Shown in pieces: positions 1 to 4,372 of a DNA stretch of 6,411 nt (positions within the stretch are counted from its first letter, which is position 1; each line of letters starts with the position of its first letter). The position numbers were made by a program, and so were the translations under genes. This DNA is from Clostridia bacterium (GTDB lineage: Bacteria > Bacillota_A > Clostridia > Christensenellales > UBA1242), in assembly GCA_028701635.1 (NCBI GenBank), contig JAQVQJ010000077.1:1-6411 (forward strand), given 5' to 3'. Below the pieces are notes generated by a model. The model did not search any database, was not told the DNA's origin, and saw only the letters and a list, made by a program, of their open reading frames with translations.

Positions 1-74
1 TAGGCCAAACCAGCCGCTAATAAAAACACTAGTAATAAAATAATTATTTTAAATATTTTTAGTTTTTCTTCCAT
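1..74 (-). CDS. N-terminus of a membrane-anchored or exported protein (partial)
   Basis: Reading leftward from the ATG at 74-72, the frame stays open to the window edge and gives 24 residues beginning MEEKLKIFK. A hydrophobic run rich in I, L, V, F and A follows (about residues 9-24, ending LLAAGLA). A short basic N-terminus before a hydrophobic stretch fits a signal peptide or N-terminal membrane anchor. The other ATG, at 79-77, is in another frame and stops after six codons, which supports 74. A consensus extended -10 box lies 7 bases upstream and no Shine-Dalgarno sequence is present, so the mRNA may be leaderless or nearly so. The function cannot be told from this fragment. Confidence 0.55.
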   Translation of the reverse strand, partial: MEEKLKIFKIIILLLVFLLAAGLA

Positions 75-81
75 ACCATTT

Positions 82-90
82 ATTATACCA
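82..90 (-). promoter_or_regulatory. Extended -10 promoter for the leftward gene
   Basis: On the minus strand these bases read TGGTATAAT, a perfect TGn-TATAAT extended -10 element. The six bases 17 bases further upstream (TATAAA on the minus strand) are a poor -35, as is common where an extended -10 is present. Transcription would start close to 75-74, at the ATG itself, which suggests a leaderless transcript. Confidence 0.5.
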
Positions 91-118
91 AAAAACAGCT
101 AGTATTTATACTAAATAA

Positions 119-226
119 GTAGGGCTCGCGTGGCAGGATGCGTTTCGAACATATAATTGGGCTAAAGCTGTGGGAGATCTAGAGACCACAACGAAAGAAA
201 TTAATCACTTATTGTCTTTAGTGTAA
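119..226 (+). pseudogene. Possible 3' remnant of a gene (35 codons)
   Basis: An open frame bounded by TAA at 116-118 and TAA at 224-226 translates to a protein-like peptide with no early start codon (middle part WQDAFRTYNWAKAVGDLETT). The residue mix, with aromatic, acidic and alanine residues in helix-like order, looks like the C-terminus of a real protein. This segment is also much richer in GC (about 52% over 121-180) than its flanks. A 35-codon frame can easily occur by chance, and I do not recognise the family. If real, it is the tail of a gene cut off by insertion or deletion. Confidence 0.2.
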
Positions 227-267
227 AATCACAATGTCAGTTTTTGTTTATTTATTTTTTAAAAATT

Positions 268-279
268 CGCCGCCGCCGC
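268..279. repeat. (CGC)4 triplet tract
   Basis: Four perfect CGC triplets lie between AAAAATT on the left and TTTTTA on the right, in otherwise AT-rich DNA. No supported reading frame crosses it. It marks the left border of a GC-rich islet that runs to about 330. Confidence 0.6.
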
Positions 280-301
280 TTTTTACGAACGTTAGTTGCT
301 C

Positions 302-318
302 GAGGGGGTTACCCCTTC
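302..318. other. Short stable hairpin, 7-bp stem with TTA loop
   Basis: GAGGGGG (302-308) pairs with CCCCTTC (312-318) around a 3-base loop, with one G-U wobble if transcribed in the plus direction. No T-run follows on the plus strand. On the minus strand the A/T-rich stretch 280-284 gives only a short A run, so it does not look like a normal intrinsic terminator on either strand. It may be part of an unrecognised RNA or protein-binding site. Confidence 0.35.
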
Positions 319-406
319 AGCCACTGTCCCCATGTTATTTAATAAAAAAGTAGTGGTACCTGCAAAGAAGCAAAAAAATTTTATTATGATAAATCTATAA
401 AAAATT

Positions 407-718
407 ATGAAAAAACACCCCTCTATACGCCAAGTAAAATATGCCTACGGGATCATGAATGAGAGCAAGACAAAACAGCAGATTGCCTTAGAATCTGGCT
501 TTTCTCCTAGCACAGCTCGTGTTCCTCAATTAATCGAGAATAAGCTCGGTTTTAAGCTCGCTGTGGCCCAATTAGCTGGTGAAATGGGTAATGTTGCCAT
601 GAAGCTTATGTACGAGCTCCAGGCACGAGATATGAGCAAAATGAGTGATAAAGATCTGCTTTATTCACTAGATGTTATTTCAAAGACTCATGAGCGTTTT
701 ACTTCAAAGTTACTCTGA
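407..718 (+). CDS. Helix-turn-helix protein, phage terminase small subunit-like
   Basis: A 103-aa protein whose N-terminal half holds a helix-turn-helix: TKQQIALESGFSPSTARV (about residues 22-39) has the 'AL..GFSPSTAR' pattern typical of terminase small subunits and related homeodomain-like DNA-binding proteins. The rest (about 48-103) is predicted helical and would serve in oligomerisation. In phages this subunit binds packaging-site DNA and hands it to the large terminase. No large terminase, portal or capsid gene is nearby, so here it is an orphan: a phage relic, a domesticated regulator, or a family only resembling terminase. GC is about 42-43% over 421-540, well above the 27% of nearby 961-1020, suggesting a different origin. 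The ATG at 407 has no Shine-Dalgarno sequence; TATGAT at 385-390 is a possible -10 box. It ends in TGA. Confidence 0.6.
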   Translation: MKKHPSIRQVKYAYGIMNESKTKQQIALESGFSPSTARVPQLIENKLGFKLAVAQLAGEMGNVAMKLMYELQARDMSKMSDKDLLYSLDVISKTHERFTSKLL

Positions 719-738
719 TTTTATCTTTAAATTAAATG

Positions 739-747
739 TGATATTAT
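739..747 (+). promoter_or_regulatory. Extended -10 promoter for the structured RNA
   Basis: The bases read TGATATTAT, an extended -10 (TGn followed by TATTAT, one mismatch from TATAAT). Transcription would begin near 754, 26 bases before the first GNRA hairpin. No good -35 is seen. TATAAA at 747-752 is an alternative -10. Confidence 0.4.
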
Positions 748-753
748 ATAAAT

Positions 754-914
754 ACAATTTAATATTTGAGTAGCCTAAACCAATAAGTAATTATTGGCAT
801 GGTGAATAAGTCCGTTCAAGATAAAAACCCCATCATGTGGTCTTGTCTTGAACGGCCGTATATCGAAAGATATATGGAGAACGAAAGTTCTCATCCATGT
901 GGTGGGATTTTTGT
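754..914 (+). ncRNA. Compact structured RNA with three GNRA hairpins and a pseudoknot, family unknown
   Basis: Elements in order. Hairpin 1 is CCAATAA (780-786), loop GTAA, TTATTGG (791-797). Hairpin 2 has a perfect 10-bp stem, CCGTTCAAGA (812-821) with TCTTGAACGG (846-855), extendable by three pairs, and a 17-base loop. Hairpin 3 is a 9-bp stem, 856-864 with 869-877, closing a GAAA loop. Hairpin 4 is AGAAC (878-882), loop GAAA, GTTCT (887-891). Hairpins 2, 3 and 4 follow each other without a single spacer base, which favours coaxial stacking. Bases 829-840 in the loop of hairpin 2 can pair with 895-906 over 12 contiguous pairs (three G-U), making a pseudoknot, and a U-rich tract follows at 908-917. 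GNRA loops appear on the plus strand only, which sets the orientation. It could be a cis-acting leader or riboswitch for the gene at 937, a ribozyme-like element or a free small RNA. The ends are estimates. I do not recognise it as RNase P RNA, SRP RNA, tmRNA, 6S RNA or a common riboswitch. Confidence 0.7.
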
Positions 915-936
915 TTTAATTTTAATTTATATTTTT

Positions 937-1134
937 ATGAAATCACTTTATAAATGGCAAAAAATAGTTTTAGGAGTAATAGCATTTTTATCATTTATTT
1001 CTCCATGGTTAGCAAAAGGATCAGAAATTGGAGCTTCTGGGTTAATAAGTGGAGTTATGAGTTTAGCTGTAAATACATTAATTGTTTTTGTTTTATTTAA
1101 AATTGGTAACAAGATTTTTAAAAGCAAAAAATAA
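937..1134 (+). CDS. Small two-pass membrane protein (65 aa), function unknown
   Basis: The protein starts MKSLYKWQK and has two hydrophobic helices, about residues 9-26 and 34-56, joined by a short turn containing KGSE. It ends in a basic tail (KIFKSKK), so both termini are probably cytoplasmic. An in-frame ATG at 799 would lengthen it to 111 aa, but those extra 46 codons lie across the structured RNA and encode a peptide with no domain character, so I chose 937. No Shine-Dalgarno sequence is visible. It lies 23 bases after the end of the structured RNA and one base before the next gene, so it is likely first in a short operon. Small holin-like or phage/plasmid membrane proteins look similar, but nothing specific identifies it. 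Confidence 0.6.
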   Translation: MKSLYKWQKIVLGVIAFLSFISPWLAKGSEIGASGLISGVMSLAVNTLIVFVLFKIGNKIFKSKK

Positions 1135-1135
1135 T

Positions 1136-1351
1136 ATGACTGAAAAACAAAACAATATTATAGAGGGTGTTTTGATTGGTATTGTAGCCACTATGATTTT
1201 AATGTTTTTATTAAAAGATAATAAGGAACCTACTTGGTGGTGTGCTTATCTTTCACAAAGCGAAGCAAATTATTGTTATCACCTTTATGATAAAGCAGTA
1301 AATATTATTGACAATATACCAGAAGAAGAAATGCCCCCTATGCCACTTTAA
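1136..1351 (+). CDS. Small single-pass membrane protein with two cysteines (71 aa)
   Basis: MTEKQNNIIEG is followed by one hydrophobic helix (about residues 11-26) and then a polar part with two cysteines (C36 and C47), a WW pair just before C36, and a proline-rich acidic end (PEEEMPPMPL). The cysteines would lie outside the membrane if the N-terminus is inside, and could form a disulfide. The ATG at 1136 sits one base after the stop of the previous gene (TAATATG), which suggests translational coupling. An in-frame ATG at 1082 would add 18 residues, but these overlap the upstream gene in another frame and look like read-through of its codons, so I prefer 1136. The family is not recognised. 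It sits 24 bases before the LprI-like gene, so the two may work together in the envelope. Confidence 0.55.
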   Translation: MTEKQNNIIEGVLIGIVATMILMFLLKDNKEPTWWCAYLSQSEANYCYHLYDKAVNIIDNIPEEEMPPMPL

Positions 1352-1375
1352 TATTATTATTAATAAAAATAATTT

Positions 1376-1888
1376 ATGAATAAAAAAATAACATATTTAA
1401 CTTTAATAATCCTATTGATAATAACTGTTTCTAGTTTGTATTTTATATATAAATATTCTAAAAATGTTAGCGTGACACAAAGTAACATGTTTATGGATGA
1501 TATTTCTAAATGTCCAGATATAAACACCAGCGATAGATATGTTTGTTTACATAATTTAGCTGAGACAACAAATAAAGAAACAGATGCTCTTGTTGATAAA
1601 CTTATTACTCAAGCTCCTATACGTTTAAAGGAAATAACAAAAACTCAAACAGGACCAGTCTCTTTTGTTTATGGTGGTAGAGATTTTCTAACCGATTTAC
1701 CTATCCAGGTAGAAAAAGCACAAAAAGCTAAAGATGACTATATAAACAGTGTTTGTAATTTAAATTCAATGAAAATCTATGGTGGTAGCGGTGTGGATCT
1801 TGAAATAGAAGCATGTAAATACCATTTTACTAATGAGTATTTACAAATACTTAAAAAACTTGAAGGTGGTTTAAATGTGGAAGAATAA
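1376..1888 (+). CDS. Membrane-anchored LprI-like (DUF1311) protein
   Basis: A 170-aa protein with an N-terminal hydrophobic anchor or uncleaved signal (about residues 5-25) and an exported domain. The domain has four cysteines, C46, C57, C127 and C147. It follows the layout known for the DUF1311/LprI family: Cys, about ten residues, Cys followed by 'L A . . . . . . D A L', then 'AQKAKDDYINSVC' (residues 115-127), corresponding to the family's 'AQ.aW..yRd..C', then 'YGGSG' (135-139), and 'EACKYHFTNEYLQIL' (145-159), like the family's 'C....T..R...L'. Known members include LprI, a lysozyme inhibitor of Mycobacterium, and many uncharacterised periplasmic proteins. Two disulfides are likely. There is no lipobox cysteine, so it is anchored by the helix and not by lipid. 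Its exact substrate is unknown. It is the last gene of the plus-strand cluster and ends 2 bases from the stop of the convergent gene. Confidence 0.65.
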   Translation: MNKKITYLTLIILLIITVSSLYFIYKYSKNVSVTQSNMFMDDISKCPDINTSDRYVCLHNLAETTNKETDALVDKLITQAPIRLKEITKTQTGPVSFVYGGRDFLTDLPIQVEKAQKAKDDYINSVCNLNSMKIYGGSGVDLEIEACKYHFTNEYLQILKKLEGGLNVEE

Positions 1889-1890
1889 CA

Positions 1891-2610
1891 CTACTTGTTT
1901 TTATGTTTATAATAACTCTTCATTAAATTAACTATCACCATGCTCATATCTCTAGTTAGTTTATTTGTTTTTTCAACATAATCTAATGACTCGATTTTGA
2001 GGTGCTCATTTATATATTCATGAATTACCGCATCGCAATAAAAATATCGAGTTGTCTCTATTGTTCCACCCATGGAATAATAAGCTTTTTTATTTGACTC
2101 ATCTTTGGGCGTATTAAAGAATCTTTTTATAAAAGAATTTCTAAGTTGTGTGCCTGAATGATCATAATGATATGTGATATTACTTCTAACTCTTGCAATT
2201 TTAGACAGATAACTGTTTGAATTATTGTTAGGATTTAAAGCTAACGCTAAAATATTGGTCCACTTGTCCTTTAATTCTTTATTTAACCCTTTTTCTATTA
2301 ACTTAAATTTAAAACTGTTTATTGTACCTTTATTTTTTTCTAACACTTTTAAAAATTCATCAATTAAGGCTACTGATAATTTAACTATTTGCAATTGTAT
2401 GCCAGCATATTCACCAGCATGTGCATTTATTTCACCTGGAATTGGTTTTTCATAGTGTTTTTTTATAAGGTCATTAAATAATATAATCCCTTTCAAATCA
2501 TTAAAAATTAATCCTAGGGATAAAAATAAATTATCAACATCATCTGCATTTGATTTATCAATAATTTTAGACGGCTGTATTGATTCTAAATCACAAGTAA
2601 ATTTATCCAT
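1891..2610 (-). CDS. Putative HEPN-like ribonuclease or defence protein (239 aa)
   Basis: A mostly alpha-helical, soluble 239-aa protein. Around residues 138-150 is KIARVRSNITYHYD, in which R142, five residues and H148 form an R-x4-6-H motif, the catalytic signature of HEPN ribonucleases. It is preceded by a helix and followed by 'HYD', as in many HEPN proteins ('RN..aHyd'). HEPN proteins cut RNA and recur in toxin-antitoxin, abortive-infection and CRISPR systems. The assignment rests on this motif, helical content and defence context only; the residue after the arginine is S where N or D is common. The ATG at 2610 lies 18 bases after the stop of the membrane-protein gene, so the two are probably co-transcribed with hsdM and hsdS. 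It ends in TAG. No Shine-Dalgarno sequence is seen. It could instead be a non-catalytic HEPN-fold partner or an unrelated helical protein. Confidence 0.5.
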   Translation of the reverse strand: MDKFTCDLESIQPSKIIDKSNADDVDNLFLSLGLIFNDLKGIILFNDLIKKHYEKPIPGEINAHAGEYAGIQLQIVKLSVALIDEFLKVLEKNKGTINSFKFKLIEKGLNKELKDKWTNILALALNPNNNSNSYLSKIARVRSNITYHYDHSGTQLRNSFIKRFFNTPKDESNKKAYYSMGGTIETTRYFYCDAVIHEYINEHLKIESLDYVEKTNKLTRDMSMVIVNLMKSYYKHKNK

Positions 2611-2628
2611 AGTTTTATATAGTTCAAT

Positions 2629-4362
2629 TTATTTTTGAATTTCCTCAATCAATAAATTAATTAATTCCAATAGATTTTTTCTAATCTGTTCTTTCTTTTC
2701 AAAACCATCACAAATGTTTTTTATTTCTTTGCTATCTAATTCTTCTTTAATTTTCTCTAATTTTTCTTTCCTAACTCTTTTTACTATTAATTGTCTTTCT
2801 AGTTCTGTATAACTATTCCAATCTTTAAATTCATCTTCACTTAAATTATCTTTATAAATCATAAGTGTTTGCCAAAAATGAAAGTATCTAAAAATTATTT
2901 GCAACGTTTCATTTTTTTGAGAAATCTCTTCTTCTCTCATCATTTCAGCTAATCTAATATCTCTATCCTCATCACTTTCTTCAATAGATCCAGACCACGA
3001 CACACTAACACCAAGGATATAAAAATTGGCTTCTTTTTCTAATGCATATTTTATTTCACTTGAAAAAAATAATCTTAAAAATGATGTAAACAAGGATGAA
3101 TGTACATTTGGGAATATTCCATTTATTACATCAGATAAATCTTTATCATAATTTTCTTCACTATCTTTTTTAAAAATGCGATCTCGTGACCATTGTATAA
3201 ATTCATGTAAAATAACACCTGGGATTTCATTTTTTGTGTTTGTTGTCGATATCTTCCACTCTTTTGGAAAATCATTTTCCCAAATATTATAATTTGATGG
3301 TGAACTATTAATCTCATTAAAAAATGTTGGACAGAAACTTGCAAAAAGCCCAGTAATATAATGATCGTATTTATCTTTCTCCTCTTTATTTTCTATTTCC
3401 TCTAATTTTTTTAAACTTTCATCTATATGCTTTTTAAAAGAAGTAAAAAGTTGGTACGGCCCATGTCCATCTTTTAATAATATTTTAATTACTGATTGAA
3501 AAAATTCTCCACCAAAATAATGCCAATTCCAAAAGCGGTCCCTTTTTAAATTTATTCTATTTGAAATTTTAATGACCCAATTTCTGAACGCAGGAAAATG
3601 TTTTTGTGATATTAAACTCTGTATTTTCTTGCTAGTGTCGTACTCCTTCAACCAGAGTTGTTCTTTATTCCAAAATATTTCACTCCACTCAAAAACCTTT
3701 GGTAAAATTTCAGACCCTACAGAAAAATGGTCCCTTTTTTCTATGTTGGTCACATAGATTTGTGAAAGTTGAATAGCAAAATAAAAATCCTTGTGTTTTA
3801 TTGAGTCGTCAATATGAGATATAAATATATCTGTAAAATATCTTTCATTTTCACTCTGTTTATCATTTAGCCATAAAGCTTGCCATGAATTTAGTATTGT
3901 ATTTTTATTTTTTCTAATATTAAGGCCCCTTAAGAAAGAAATAGAAAAATCTTTGGTGTCTTTTAAAAACCATTTCCATATATTTTTAAATGGAATTAAT
4001 AATATCCATATTATATAAAATCCAAAAAATAAAACCCCTAATATTTTATAAAGCATATTCACGTTATATAAGGACAACAAAAACAATCCTACGAAAGAAA
4101 AAATAACGATTTTGTCTGCTTTTAATATTGTTTTTAGTAATATAAAAAGTTCTAGATTAGAAGCAATATTTCCCTTTGATCTTTCTTGAAAAAAGAAACT
4201 TAAAACTCCAACTCCAACTGGGACTAGCAATGAAAGCATTCCTAGAATGATGTTTTGAAAAAGTGATGGATCTAAATTTTCTAAAAAAGAACCCAAAAAT
4301 ATCACAATATTATTCCAGTAAATAGCTAATATTATTTTGAGTTGTAAAGCTGTATTAATCAT
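2629..4362 (-). CDS. Four-pass membrane protein with large soluble C-terminal region (577 aa)
   Basis: From the ATG at 4362 the protein has four hydrophobic segments (about residues 8-28, 34-58, 84-100 and 104-124). A basic, aromatic stretch (KNIWKWFLK, about 126-134) then puts the following 440 residues in the cytoplasm. The soluble part is rich in W, F, K and E. Its last 70 residues are highly charged and probably coiled-coil (ERQLIVKRVRKEKLEKIKEE). I recognise no enzyme motif: no Walker A, no PD-(D/E)XK site and no protease signature. An upstream in-frame GTG at 4413 would give 594 aa, but the added codons overlap the end of hsdS; ATG 4362, 10 bases after the hsdS stop, is more likely. Its position between hsdS and the HEPN-like gene suggests a membrane sensor or effector in a defence operon. 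GC is very low (8 of 60 bases over 3961-4020), unlike hsdM, suggesting separate acquisition. Confidence 0.6.
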   Translation of the reverse strand: MINTALQLKIILAIYWNNIVIFLGSFLENLDPSLFQNIILGMLSLLVPVGVGVLSFFFQERSKGNIASNLELFILLKTILKADKIVIFSFVGLFLLSLYNVNMLYKILGVLFFGFYIIWILLIPFKNIWKWFLKDTKDFSISFLRGLNIRKNKNTILNSWQALWLNDKQSENERYFTDIFISHIDDSIKHKDFYFAIQLSQIYVTNIEKRDHFSVGSEILPKVFEWSEIFWNKEQLWLKEYDTSKKIQSLISQKHFPAFRNWVIKISNRINLKRDRFWNWHYFGGEFFQSVIKILLKDGHGPYQLFTSFKKHIDESLKKLEEIENKEEKDKYDHYITGLFASFCPTFFNEINSSPSNYNIWENDFPKEWKISTTNTKNEIPGVILHEFIQWSRDRIFKKDSEENYDKDLSDVINGIFPNVHSSLFTSFLRLFFSSEIKYALEKEANFYILGVSVSWSGSIEESDEDRDIRLAEMMREEEISQKNETLQIIFRYFHFWQTLMIYKDNLSEDEFKDWNSYTELERQLIVKRVRKEKLEKIKEELDSKEIKNICDGFEKKEQIRKNLLELINLLIEEIQK

Positions 4363-4372
4363 AAATTTATAC

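Larger units (their letters stand above)
75..406. other. Intergenic stretch of about 330 bases, no clear gene
   Basis: This stretch separates the leftward partial gene from the rightward terminase-like gene. It is mosaic in composition: 121-180 is about 52% GC and 268-330 about 63% GC, while the spacers between them are very AT-rich. It holds the leftward promoter, a possible gene remnant (119-226), a (CGC)4 tract, a short stable hairpin (302-318) and the upstream region of the gene at 407. The patchy composition looks like old recombination debris or a small unrecognised regulatory or RNA element. I see no tRNA, no CRISPR-like repeats and no obvious attachment-site duplication. Confidence 0.5.

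Noticed and set aside
134..160. tRNA T-arm-like TTTCGAA loop
   Set aside because: The would-be stem is mismatched, the G53-C61 pair is absent, and no acceptor, D or anticodon arms can be drawn around it.
304..326. c-di-GMP or cobalamin riboswitch fragments (GGGGTTACC, GCCACTG)
   Set aside because: Only 7-9 base similarities, without the other conserved parts of either aptamer.
856..892. Group II intron domain V/VI (GAAA-capped hairpin followed by a second hairpin)
   Set aside because: The stem lacks the AGC triad with its partner strand and the two-base bulge of domain V, and no reverse transcriptase or intron-encoded protein is nearby.
754..914. Hammerhead, HDV-like or common riboswitch and housekeeping RNA families
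   Set aside because: No CUGANGA core, no nested HDV double pseudoknot, no GAGGAAAGUCC of RNase P, no GGAAGGA-type SRP loop, no tmRNA acceptor end. I found no fit by eye, though an Rfam scan was not possible.
890..917. Classic intrinsic terminator at the end of the RNA
   Set aside because: The only local hairpin before the T-run (893-896 with 905-908) is 4 bp with an 8-base loop. The 12-bp pseudoknot is far stronger, so a simple hairpin terminator is not supported.
2225..2455. Plus-strand 76-aa frame inside the HEPN-like gene
   Set aside because: Fully antisense to a longer, better-supported gene, with no start signal or domain; a shadow frame.
3126..3344. Minus-strand 72-aa frame inside the membrane-protein gene
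   Set aside because: Lies in an alternative frame of the long membrane-protein gene, with no start signal.
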